A stretch of 64,000 nucleotides of DNA. Source: JAHEKD01 sp965215945 (lineage in GTDB: Bacteria; Pseudomonadota; Gammaproteobacteria; Arenicellales; JAHEKD01). Under the pieces are notes generated by a model, which saw nothing but the letters and a program-made list of their open reading frames with translations, ran no database searches and was not told the DNA's origin. The stretch is from assembly GCA_965215945.1 (NCBI GenBank), contig CBDCFC010000046.1, positions 1 to 64,000 on the forward strand. The letters are read 5' to 3'. Positions 26,432-35,061 of the stretch are shown in pieces. The translations under genes and the position numbers were made by a program. Position 1 is the first letter of the stretch. Each line of letters starts with the position of its first letter.

Positions 26432-28860
26432 TATATTTGCCCCTTTTGTTCATTTTCGTCGTCTATCGCCGCTAATAGTTTATCCGGCTGGGTTAAGGTT
26501 TGATCCCAGTATTCGAAGGTTTTGTGTTGGGCAATATCGAGTAATGTTTCTTCGGGATATAACCCATCAACCATCTCCCCTGCAGGTACGCCGGTGGCGA
26601 TCTCCAGCGCTTGATGAATCCTCGAAACTGCATGAATAGCAAATTTACCTTCTTTACAAGCATCGACAACATCCTGGCGCAACATTAAGTCATCTGCATT
26701 AGACTGTGGAATGATAACGCCCTGGTCACCGGTTAGCCCAAAATAATTACAGGCATCAAAAAAGCCTTCAATTTTTTCGTTTACCCCGCCAATTGCCTCA
26801 ACGTTGCCGTGCTGATCTATGGCACCTGTCATGGCGATGGATTGTTTGATCGGAATATCGGTCAAAGCACTAAGTAAACAAACAGTTTCAGCACCTGAGG
26901 CCGAGTCGCCATCAATACCACCATAACTTTGCTCAAATGCCAGTGAGGCACTGAATGACAGAGGATGGACCGGTTTAAGCAAATACCGCAACAGACCACC
27001 GATGATGCTAAAACCTTTTGTATGGATTGAGCCAGACATGTTGGCGCTGCCTTCGATGTTGATCAATCCGGCACGCCCGGGAGCAATAGTTGCGGTAATT
27101 CGGGCAGGGAAACCATAGGTAATTGGTCCGGAGTGAATAACCGCTAAACCATTGATTTGCCCGACAACTTCACCTGACGTCTGAATCAGTATCGTTTTGT
27201 TATTAACCATTTCCTGGAAATTTCTAGAAGGCAGACTGGCACGTTGTTTGGTGCGTCTGACAGCATCGATGACATGTTCTCGTTGCACGAGTTCTTGATC
27301 AGATTTTCCACATAAAAAAGCGGCCTCGCGAATAATGTCGGCAATGCGTCCGAATTTTGCTGTCAGCTTATTGCCTCTGGCTACGACTCTGGCGCCATGT
27401 TCAATAATTGCGGCAACGGCCTGGTTAGTGAAATGAGGAAGATTTTCATCGCTGACGATGCGACTGATCACCGAAATATACTGACTGATGCTGTTGTCAT
27501 CTCTTTGAATATCATCGTCAAAATCGGCTAGCACTTTGAATAGATCAGAGAAATCGGGGTCGAGTCGGTCAAGTTGATAATAAAGCATCGCATCACCCAT
27601 CAGGATAATCCGTACATTAATTTTAATCGGCTCGGGTTTTAACACCGTAATTGAACCTAACCAGCCGATTTCAGAGGGTACGATTTCTAAGTAACCAGTG
27701 CGTAGAGTTCGGGTTAATGCACGCCAGGCGCCAGGCTCAGTGAGAATGTCTTTTGCTTCTAAAACTAAATACCCACCGTCGGCGCGAAGCAACGATCCTG
27801 CGTGGATGCCGCCAAAGTCAATATGTGTAGGCCCTTGAGCACCCCATTCTGGTTCAACTGTTCCCAATAAATTAACGAGATTGGGCGTATTTTCCACAAT
27901 AACAGGGCAGCTATTGTCATCCTGATGTTCGACTAGAACATTAACGTCATACAAGCTGATCGGATCACTTTCTTGCGGTCCAGTTGGAACTAAATTGTTA
28001 ATGACATCGTCAATCATTTCACCAATAAATATTTCAACGCTTTCTACTGGATAATTCCGTTTAATTCGATCGCCAATAGTGGACAAAAGCGAGCGTGTTT
28101 CATTCTCGTTAAGTTCCAATGCTTGTTTGCCGGCTTTCTCCAGAATGGCATTAATATCACGACTGATTCCATGCATGCGCTTTTGGAACTCAGGATATTT
28201 TTCTTCAAAATCAGCTTTACGTTTTTCTGAAACCTTGCCCTGTAAGACAAGCTGGTTAAACTGTTCAGGCGCAACCGGTTCATTATCGACTAATGGAAAA
28301 ATTGTGGTTTGCATCATCTGGCCGGCCTGAATGCTGACCAAAGCCATTCCCGCAGCCTTGAGATCAGCTTCAAGCGGGGTTTTCAATTGCTGAACCTCTT
28401 CTTGCGCAGATGTTTGTATTGCCGTGCGGCGGGCGAGTAGATAATCGGCGTTTAGAGCTTCGTTTAGTTCTTCTTTGACATAACGGCCAAATTCGCGAAT
28501 CTGATTGCGAAATTCACAAGCTGTACCTGCGGGTAAGGATATTAGTCTGGGTCGCTCAGGACGTAAAAAATTGTGTACATAACAGCGGTCATATTTTATT
28601 ACTTTTTCTGGTTGATAATCTTCCAGTAACTGACGGATCATTGATTTGCGGCCAGTGCCACTTTGACCGCGGACATAGACATTCTGTCCAGGGGCCGAGC
28701 ATTCAATGCCAAATTTTAGCGCTTCCCAGGCCGTTTGCTGGCCATGAATTTCTTTAGACGGGGGGATTTCAGCCGTCGATTCAAAATCCAGTTGCTCGAG
28801 CGGACACTGCCATCTTAATTTGTCCGGCGGCACGATGGTCGAAGAGTTATTTTGACTCAC
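26431..28860 (-). CDS. Lon-like ATP-dependent protease (LonB-type, COG1067)
   Basis: An 809-residue AAA+ protease. The AAA part begins with Walker A GQSGTGRKS (65-73). A long helical insertion with many Glu/Lys residues follows (about 130-270), then the Walker B/sensor region (GGIHAGSLLRADGGYLVLEA). The C-terminal Lon protease domain has the catalytic dyad Ser653 (GDSASG) and Lys696 (VNEKIEGFF). It lacks the N-terminal Lon substrate domain and resembles the YcbZ/LonB group of gammaproteobacteria. It is co-transcribed with apt, its stop overlapping the apt start. It is divergent from pdxB by 47 bases. Confidence 0.9.
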   Translation of the reverse strand: MSQNNSSTIVPPDKLRWQCPLEQLDFESTAEIPPSKEIHGQQTAWEALKFGIECSAPGQNVYVRGQSGTGRKSMIRQLLEDYQPEKVIKYDRCYVHNFLRPERPRLISLPAGTACEFRNQIREFGRYVKEELNEALNADYLLARRTAIQTSAQEEVQQLKTPLEADLKAAGMALVSIQAGQMMQTTIFPLVDNEPVAPEQFNQLVLQGKVSEKRKADFEEKYPEFQKRMHGISRDINAILEKAGKQALELNENETRSLLSTIGDRIKRNYPVESVEIFIGEMIDDVINNLVPTGPQESDPISLYDVNVLVEHQDDNSCPVIVENTPNLVNLLGTVEPEWGAQGPTHIDFGGIHAGSLLRADGGYLVLEAKDILTEPGAWRALTRTLRTGYLEIVPSEIGWLGSITVLKPEPIKINVRIILMGDAMLYYQLDRLDPDFSDLFKVLADFDDDIQRDDNSISQYISVISRIVSDENLPHFTNQAVAAIIEHGARVVARGNKLTAKFGRIADIIREAAFLCGKSDQELVQREHVIDAVRRTKQRASLPSRNFQEMVNNKTILIQTSGEVVGQINGLAVIHSGPITYGFPARITATIAPGRAGLINIEGSANMSGSIHTKGFSIIGGLLRYLLKPVHPLSFSASLAFEQSYGGIDGDSASGAETVCLLSALTDIPIKQSIAMTGAIDQHGNVEAIGGVNEKIEGFFDACNYFGLTGDQGVIIPQSNADDLMLRQDVVDACKEGKFAIHAVSRIHQALEIATGVPAGEMVDGLYPEETLLDIAQHKTFEYWDQTLTQPDKLLAAIDDENEQKGQI

Positions 28861-28907
28861 AGAAGCTTCCTGTATAGTTGCTTTGGTGGAAATCTTAGCA
28901 CAAATGT

Positions 28908-30038
28908 ATGTTCAAAATTCTTGCTGATAGTGCAATTCCATGGTTGCATAAACTGTTCGCTAGCCATGGTGAAATTGCTCGTTATTCAGGCCGCCAAATT
29001 GACCGACCACAATTAGCTGAAACGGATATTTTACTTACTCGTTCTACTGTAAAAATCACCGCGGATTTATTAAAAAACACATCAGTGAAGTTTGTCGGCT
29101 CGGCAACAGTCGGTTGCGATCATGTTAACCAAACCGAACTGCAAGAGTTAGGAATCAAGTTCGTTCATGCACCGGGATGTAATACAAATGCTGTTGCTGA
29201 ATATGTGGTCTGCGCAATTGCATGGCATGAGAAACAGCGAATGATTTGCTTCGATGATAATTTAACCGCCGCAGTTATCGGATGTGGACGAGTCGGCCGT
29301 CAGGTCAAGCAAAAGCTGGAAATTTTGGGCTTTGATGTGCTTGTCAATGATCCACCTTTGCAGCTTTCCAGTTCGAAAAATTGGAACTTTGTTGACTTAG
29401 AACAAGCATTACAAGCCGATGTGGTTTGTATGCATACACCATTAACTATGGAGGGAGAGTTTTCGACTTATCATTTAATCGACAAACCAGAGCTCAAACA
29501 AATCAATTCGAATGCAATATTGATTAATGCCGGTCGCGGAAAAGTTATTAACAATGCTGCACTATTGGAAGTTTTGAATCAAAACCCAAATTTAAGCGTG
29601 GTGTTAGATGTTTGGGAGAATGAACCAAACATTGATCAGAAGTTATTGAGTAAAGTTAATCTTGCAACGCCACACATAGCGGGACATAGCTGGCGTGGAA
29701 AAGTGATGGGCACGGTCATGATCTACCGGCAGGCTTGTGAGTTTTTTGGCTGGCAGCCGCAGAAAATTAGTGAGGATGATTTCAGAGTTGATATTCCAAA
29801 TCTTAAACTAACAGATGAACTTTCCTTGTGCGATGTAGTAGCTCAATGTTACGACATTGAAAAGGATACAAGAGTTTTGCGTGAGTGTGCCGCCAGATTA
29901 CATGATTCGCAAGTCGGTAAATGTTTTGATGAATTCCGCAAGAATTACTATCAGAGACCAGAGTTTTCTGATTTGGAAATTATGTTGCTAAATAATGAAT
30001 CTAATGAACTCATTAAATCTTTGGGATTTAATATTTAG
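28908..30038 (+). CDS. pdxB: Erythronate-4-phosphate dehydrogenase
   Basis: A 376-residue D-2-hydroxyacid dehydrogenase of the PdxB type, acting in pyridoxal phosphate synthesis by the DXP-dependent route. FKILADSAIPWLHKLFASHG and GSATVGCDHVN are PdxB signatures. NAD-binding motif is VIGCGRVGRQV; the catalytic Arg, Glu and His lie in NAGRGKVINN, VWENEPN and PHIAGHSWRGK. The C-terminal dimerisation extension (about residues 285-376) separates PdxB from SerA. PLP made through it serves several enzymes of this window (AstC, ALAS, MetY). Confidence 0.94.
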   Translation: MFKILADSAIPWLHKLFASHGEIARYSGRQIDRPQLAETDILLTRSTVKITADLLKNTSVKFVGSATVGCDHVNQTELQELGIKFVHAPGCNTNAVAEYVVCAIAWHEKQRMICFDDNLTAAVIGCGRVGRQVKQKLEILGFDVLVNDPPLQLSSSKNWNFVDLEQALQADVVCMHTPLTMEGEFSTYHLIDKPELKQINSNAILINAGRGKVINNAALLEVLNQNPNLSVVLDVWENEPNIDQKLLSKVNLATPHIAGHSWRGKVMGTVMIYRQACEFFGWQPQKISEDDFRVDIPNLKLTDELSLCDVVAQCYDIEKDTRVLRECAARLHDSQVGKCFDEFRKNYYQRPEFSDLEIMLLNNESNELIKSLGFNI

Positions 30039-30086
30039 ATCGGATTTCTGGTTTAAAATTCTCTTAGTAAAAATAATTGCTGACAA

Positions 30087-30755
30087 ATGAAAAACAAAAT
30101 TGCTTTGTGTCTGTTGTTTTTGAGTTTGCTTTTGACTGTTGGTTGTTCAAATCAATTAAAGAATTTTGATGGTAAACAGATAGAAAAACCTAAATATAAA
30201 ATCACTTTGTCAGAAGATAAAAAAGCGATATTGATTGCAGGTAAATTTGAAATGGGGATTTATTATGATGTAAAGAAAATATTCAATTTAAACAAATCCA
30301 CAGTTAAAGCCTTGATCTATAAAAGTTATGGTGGGTTATTGAATGAATCTGATCAGCTTTATAAATTAGCCTTCAAGAACAAATTGAATACCTATGCAAT
30401 AGATTTTTGTAATAGCGCATGCACCGTGGCTTTCATGGGTGGCAATGTACGCTATGCACAAAGAGGAACAGAATTTGGTTTTCACCAATATGGAACGTCT
30501 TCCACAGGTGGTATACAAGGAGGTATGGCCCAACGGATTATCGCCAGGCAGTATAAGGACAGGGCAAGGTTTAAAAAACAGGGGGTAGATGAAGGGTTTA
30601 TCAAAAAAATGTATGATACAGAATACTCGGGGTTATGGAAGCCGTTACAAAATAAACTTGTCGAGGCCAATGTGATTAATACTCTAATTAAAAGAAATGA
30701 GATGCCCTTTTTTAACTTTAAAGATAAAACACTATATCCAAAAAAATGGATTTAA
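30087..30755 (+). CDS. ClpP/crotonase-fold lipoprotein (COG3904-like), paralogue 2
   Basis: A 222-residue lipoprotein with lipobox Thr-Val-Gly-Cys (Cys20). The core repeats the pattern of the protein at 13014-13682: IYKSYGGLLNESDQLYKLA, then Cys108-Asn-Ser110-Ala-Cys112-TVAFMGG, then GFHQYG with His133, and a C-terminal FIKKMYDTEYSGLWKP segment that recurs in all three paralogues. Ser110/His133 are candidate catalytic residues by analogy with ClpP. The gene is AT-rich and Lys-rich and overlaps the next gene by 10 bases. Confidence 0.68.
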   Translation: MKNKIALCLLFLSLLLTVGCSNQLKNFDGKQIEKPKYKITLSEDKKAILIAGKFEMGIYYDVKKIFNLNKSTVKALIYKSYGGLLNESDQLYKLAFKNKLNTYAIDFCNSACTVAFMGGNVRYAQRGTEFGFHQYGTSSTGGIQGGMAQRIIARQYKDRARFKKQGVDEGFIKKMYDTEYSGLWKPLQNKLVEANVINTLIKRNEMPFFNFKDKTLYPKKWI

Positions 30756-31516
30756 CACTAAAATCAAAACTCCTAGCCGGTGAAAAACTCAACGGTTGTT
30801 GGCTGAGTATGTATAGCCCGGTAGCGAGCGAGATTATTGCTCAGACTGGTTATGATGTTGGCATGATTGATTTGGAGCATGGGCCGGGTTCGTATATTGA
30901 TGCACAGAATATAATGCCAGCACTTGAGGTGCATGGTTGTGCGCCGGCCATTCGAATCCCATTCGCCCATGAAATGGAAATTAAAAAGGCGATGGATTTG
31001 GGTCCGTTGGGAATCATGGTGCCGAATTTGCGCAGTGTTGAAGAAGCTGAGTATATAGTTCGTTCAACCCGATATGGTCCAGAAGGTATTCGGGGTTCAG
31101 CACCGAGAATAATCAGGGCCACTGACTATGGGAAATCAGTTGATGCCTATCTGGAATTTCTTGAAAAGGAATTCTTATTGATGGGTCAGATAGAAACCAG
31201 GCAAGCTGTTGAGCAAGTGGATGATATCGCCGGAGTTGAAGGAATGGATATGTTATTCGTCGGTCCTTCGGATTTGTCCGCATCGTTGGGGCAACAGGGT
31301 AATTTCACATCGGATGAATTTTTAGCCGCAATCGAGAAAATAGAAATAGCTGTGAAAAATGCAGGCAAGCTATTGGGAACGATTCCTTTACCCACCCGAA
31401 ATCCAGTTGAATTTTATCAGGCGGGTTATCAGCTTGTTATCTCTGGAACCGATACGATTCTATTGCAAACAGCAGCAGAAAAAGACATCAACTTGATGCT
31501 CAAAGCAAAGCAATAG
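30746..31516 (+). CDS. HpcH/HpaI family class II aldolase
   Basis: A 256-residue aldolase that splits or joins 2-oxo-hydroxy acids. Hallmarks: GCWLSMYSPVASEIIAQTGY, then IDLEHGP; metal-site Glu in QIETRQAVEQVDDI; and MLFVGPSDLSASLG with its Asp. Family members act on 4-hydroxy-2-oxoheptanedioate, 2-keto-3-deoxyrhamnonate or related acids; the substrate here cannot be told. The ATG lies inside the 3' end of the ClpP-like lipoprotein gene in another frame. It ends one base before the convergent EamA gene. Confidence 0.88.
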   Translation: MDLTLKSKLLAGEKLNGCWLSMYSPVASEIIAQTGYDVGMIDLEHGPGSYIDAQNIMPALEVHGCAPAIRIPFAHEMEIKKAMDLGPLGIMVPNLRSVEEAEYIVRSTRYGPEGIRGSAPRIIRATDYGKSVDAYLEFLEKEFLLMGQIETRQAVEQVDDIAGVEGMDMLFVGPSDLSASLGQQGNFTSDEFLAAIEKIEIAVKNAGKLLGTIPLPTRNPVEFYQAGYQLVISGTDTILLQTAAEKDINLMLKAKQ

Positions 31517-32395
31517 TCATTCGATTTTTTTAAGCGTGCTTTGATGACGTTGGATAACGAAAATTGATATTAACACCAGGGCCGCACCGATTAGTTGAAT
31601 GGTTGAAAGGCTTTCATTTAGCATCAAAAATGCCAGTGTAATTGTAAAAACTGGCTCCAGGTTCAGAATCATCGCCGTATTAACAGCGCCTATTAGACTA
31701 ATACCTTTAAACATAAAAAAGAAAGCAACAGCAAAGCTAAACGACGCTAAAAACACAAAAGATAGATTTATAGTGTTTGTATCACCAAGATTAAAAGTCT
31801 GCGTCACCAAAATAAACGCTGAACTCAAAATCAGTCCCGTGCCGGCCAAATAGAATGTTGACTGTTCCGGAGCTATGTCCTTTAAGTTTCTATCACTGAT
31901 TAAATAACAAGCAGACATTCCTAAAGCGGCAGTGACGCCAAAGACAATGCCAATGGGACTGATAGCGCTGTCGATTTGAATATTTAAAGCCAGAATTAAT
32001 CCTGCAAAAGCTAATAAAAAACAACCGACCTCTAAGAGCTTGGGTGATTGCCGATCCAAAATTTTTTCACCTGCCATGGTTAATATCGGATAAGTATAAA
32101 AAATGACCACAGCCAGACTCACTGGTAAAAAAAAGATCGAAGCCAATAAAGAACCCGAACCGATGGTATAAAAACAGCCCGCCACAATTGCTGCTAAACG
32201 CATGTGTTTAGTTAAGGTTGTTTGATTTTTTGTTTTTGGGCGGATGATTAACAACAATGTGCAGAACAACAAAAACCGAAATAGAACCATTGTCTGTGGA
32301 TTTGCGCCAGCATCGTAGGCAAAGCGTGAGAATATACTGGATAAACTGATGAGCAGGGCAGTTGTCGTGACGATGATAATGCCCAGTTTAGTCAT
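31517..32395 (-). CDS. EamA/DMT-family transporter
   Basis: A 292-residue membrane protein with ten predicted spans in two homologous halves (EamA repeats about 5-135 and 150-280). Each half ends in a characteristic segment (SLAVVIFYTYPILTMAGEKI; NTAMILNLEPVFTITLAFLM then NESLSTIQLIGAAL). Members export amino acids or other metabolites. Substrate unknown. It is convergent with the aldolase gene with no gap between stops. Confidence 0.88.
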   Translation of the reverse strand: MTKLGIIIVTTTALLISLSSIFSRFAYDAGANPQTMVLFRFLLFCTLLLIIRPKTKNQTTLTKHMRLAAIVAGCFYTIGSGSLLASIFFLPVSLAVVIFYTYPILTMAGEKILDRQSPKLLEVGCFLLAFAGLILALNIQIDSAISPIGIVFGVTAALGMSACYLISDRNLKDIAPEQSTFYLAGTGLILSSAFILVTQTFNLGDTNTINLSFVFLASFSFAVAFFFMFKGISLIGAVNTAMILNLEPVFTITLAFLMLNESLSTIQLIGAALVLISIFVIQRHQSTLKKIE

Positions 32396-32400
32396 CTTCG

Positions 32401-32560
32401 CCTGTCCCGGGCTTGTGCCGGGATCTCCATGAGAAGAGCAGAAGTCAGCTCAAGAAGATCCCGCAATGAATGCGGGAAATTTGATGTTTCCCGGCCTTGT
32501 GCCGGGACCTCCATGAGAGACCGAGTAACCATTAAGGAGATCCCGCAATGAATGCGGGAC
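32401..32560. repeat. Two tandem composite palindromic repeats
   Basis: Two direct copies of about 75 bases. Each has a CCCGG...CCGGG palindrome (cccgggcttgtgccggga; cccggccttgtgccggga) followed by tctccatgaga or a close variant, and ends in a palindrome gatcccgcaatgaatgcggg. The spacers between the two palindromes differ. Short reading frames here are not genes. Confidence 0.75.
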
Positions 32561-32591
32561 AAGGAGTTTGCGATGACACTCGTCAGATCAT

Positions 32592-34232
32592 TCAAAGATT
32601 CTTGGCCTGTTCTCTCAGCACAAACTTCTGAATCTTACCCGTTGCCGTTTTTGGCAGTTCACCAAAGACTACTTTTTTAGGTGTTTTGAATCCGGCCAAT
32701 TGTTCACGGCAGAATTTGATAATCTCTTCCTCAGTCGCTTGTGCATCCTGTTTTAGTTCAACAAATGCACAAGGTACTTCTTGCCATTTGTCATCAGGTT
32801 TGGCCACAATTGCAGCCAGGCTCACGGCAGGATGTTTACTAATGACGTTTTCAACTTCAACCGAGGAAACGTTTTCACCTCCTGAAATAATAATATCCTT
32901 TGCACGGTCTTTTAGCTGGATATGTGCGTCCGGATAGGTCACACCTAAATCTTCTGAGTGATACCAACCATTAGCAAAAGCCTCGGCAGTAGCGTCTGGG
33001 TTTTTAAGATAGCCTTTCATGATGGTGTTGCCACGCAGCATGATTTCACCCATGGTTTCACCATCCCAGGGTATGGGCGACATATCCTCGGGACTAAGCA
33101 CCGACACTTCTTCCATCATGGGGTAGACAATACCCTGGCGAGCTTTCAGCTCAGCTTGTTCGACAATGCGTTTATCGCGCCACTCGTCTTTTGTTCGGCA
33201 CACAACAGTATGACCATAAGTTTCAGTCAAACCGTAAACATGGGTAACTTCAAAACCCATTCGAGTCATTTGCTCCAGTGTTTTTGCAGGCGGCGGTGCA
33301 CCGGCTGTTAACGCCTGGACTTTGTGGTCAAATTTTGTAATCTCTTTTTCAGGGGCATTGGCTAACATGTTCAATACCACAGGTGCGCCGCCAAAAAACT
33401 CGACTCTGTGATCGGCAATCAGTTTGAATGTTTCGGCGGGAGAGAAATAGCGAATACAAACCAAAGTGCCTGCCAGTAATGCAATCGTCCAGGGATAACC
33501 CCAGCCGTTGCAGTGGAACATGGGAACTGTTTGCAGGAAGGTACAATGCTGATGCATGTTCCATGCTACGATACTACCCATACTCATCAGGTAGGAACCG
33601 CGGTGATGATAGATCACCCCCTTGGGTTTGCCGCTGGTGCCGGAAGTATAATTCAATGTAATCGCCTGCCATTCGTCCTCTGGCATATACCAGTTGCCGG
33701 TTTCACCCGTGACCAGAAATGTTTCATATTCTGTATCACTCAAACGTTCGCCTACACCCTCAGCTAGATTGGCAGCAGGATCGACTACCTCGATCACTTT
33801 GATTTCATGTTCGATGTTTTCTAGTACTTTCTTAACAGTGGATGAGAATTCGGTGTCAGTGATCAGAACTTTGCTTTCAGCCTGATTAATGCAGTAACTG
33901 ATGGTGTTTATATCCAGCCGGGTATTAAGCGTGTTCAATACGGCCCCTGCCATCGGAATACTGTAATGTGATTCCATTAGCTCAGGTGTATTATGCAAAA
34001 GTACAGTGACCGTATCACCATAGCCAACGCCAGTTTTTTGCAGGGCATCGGCCATTTTTTGAGTGCGAATAAAAAACTCACTCCAGCTGGTTTTTTTGCC
34101 GTTGTAAATAACCGCGGTATGATCCGGATGTACCTTGGCAGCACGAGATAAAAAACTAAGTGGCGTCAACGGGACATAGTTGGCTTTACATTTAACCAGA
34201 TGCGGGGCGTCATACATTTCGCTGTGTGCCAT
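32592..34232 (-). CDS. Acyl-CoA synthetase (AMP-dependent ligase)
   Basis: A 546-residue member of the ANL superfamily that activates a carboxylic acid to its CoA thioester via an acyl-adenylate. Motifs: P-loop-like YTSGTSGKPKGVIYHH, A5 region VYGLTETYGHTV, A7 YHSEDLGVTYPDAH, A8 KDRAKDIIISGGENVSSVEV, and catalytic Lys in KTATGKIQKF. The N-terminal part (PLTPLSFLSRAAKVHPDHTA) places it in the medium-chain/AAE-type group, which includes DmdB-like ligases; chain length and substrate cannot be read directly. It is upstream of palindromic repeats, and the alpha/beta hydrolase gene lies 31 bases before it on the same strand. Confidence 0.9.
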   Translation of the reverse strand: MAHSEMYDAPHLVKCKANYVPLTPLSFLSRAAKVHPDHTAVIYNGKKTSWSEFFIRTQKMADALQKTGVGYGDTVTVLLHNTPELMESHYSIPMAGAVLNTLNTRLDINTISYCINQAESKVLITDTEFSSTVKKVLENIEHEIKVIEVVDPAANLAEGVGERLSDTEYETFLVTGETGNWYMPEDEWQAITLNYTSGTSGKPKGVIYHHRGSYLMSMGSIVAWNMHQHCTFLQTVPMFHCNGWGYPWTIALLAGTLVCIRYFSPAETFKLIADHRVEFFGGAPVVLNMLANAPEKEITKFDHKVQALTAGAPPPAKTLEQMTRMGFEVTHVYGLTETYGHTVVCRTKDEWRDKRIVEQAELKARQGIVYPMMEEVSVLSPEDMSPIPWDGETMGEIMLRGNTIMKGYLKNPDATAEAFANGWYHSEDLGVTYPDAHIQLKDRAKDIIISGGENVSSVEVENVISKHPAVSLAAIVAKPDDKWQEVPCAFVELKQDAQATEEEIIKFCREQLAGFKTPKKVVFGELPKTATGKIQKFVLREQAKNL

Positions 34233-34263
34233 CTTTATATCTCTCGTGTGTGTCGTTAATCAG

Positions 34264-35061
34264 TTATACCATCTTATTGAATCGCTTTAATGCGTTGATG
34301 ACTTGATTTGGTTTTTCCATCATCATCATGTGGCCGCAGCGTTGAATAACCTCAAGCTGTGAGTGCGGTATTTTTGCTACCCAGGGCATCATGCCACGAA
34401 CAGGTGTCATTTTATCTGCCGCCCCTGCAATAAATAGAACTGGACAGTCAATTTTTGTGGCCAGTGATTCATCAGGGGTGTAATTATTACAGGCGGTAAA
34501 ATCGCAAAACAAAGCGCCGGGCTTGGATTGTTCCATCAGGCGCATACCACCTTCAGTCATCCACAGGCCCGGTACCTGAGCAGCACCGATTTTCGAATTC
34601 GGGGCATAGCCGAAATCCACGATCATCTCAAAAGCTCGGTGATCGTTCGCTTCAGATAAATCCAACAGCATTTGGTTAACCGGCATAGGCAAACAAAAAC
34701 CGAGTAAAACTGCAGCTTGACAATGCTTTGAATATCGTGCGGCGAAGTCGTAAGTGATCAACGCACCCATACTATGGCCGGCCACTATGGCTTGTTCGAG
34801 TTTTAACTTTTTGAAAACGTTAGCCAGCCAGTCAGATATATCTTCAATTGTGTTTAAAGGTTTGCCGGCAGATTTTCCATGGCCGGGTAAATCAATAGCC
34901 AGCACATTAATGCCAATGCTGGTGAAATAGCGGTTAAAGGTGGCCCAGATAGTATGATCCATGGCCGAGCCGTGGATGAATATCCAACTGCGTTTTTCGG
35001 GGTCGAATTCTTTGCCTGATGTGGCAATAAAAACGGAATTACCATTAATAGTGATGTTCAT
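34264..35061 (-). CDS. Alpha/beta-fold hydrolase
   Basis: A 265-residue hydrolase. Oxyanion region FIHGSAMDH, nucleophile elbow GHSMGA, acid in LFIAGAADKMTP and catalytic His in QRCGHMMMMEKP, in the right order. Probably a cytoplasmic esterase or thioesterase-like enzyme. Its ATG overlaps the stop of the metY gene by 4 bases (ATGA), and the acyl-CoA synthetase follows after 31 bases, so the three probably share a transcript. Substrate unknown. Confidence 0.88.
   Translation of the reverse strand: MNITINGNSVFIATSGKEFDPEKRSWIFIHGSAMDHTIWATFNRYFTSIGINVLAIDLPGHGKSAGKPLNTIEDISDWLANVFKKLKLEQAIVAGHSMGALITYDFAARYSKHCQAAVLLGFCLPMPVNQMLLDLSEANDHRAFEMIVDFGYAPNSKIGAAQVPGLWMTEGGMRLMEQSKPGALFCDFTACNNYTPDESLATKIDCPVLFIAGAADKMTPVRGMMPWVAKIPHSQLEVIQRCGHMMMMEKPNQVINALKRFNKMV

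Noticed and set aside
32401..32560. Possible small CRISPR array
   Set aside because: Only two repeat copies, each internally palindromic and unevenly spaced, and no cas genes nearby.
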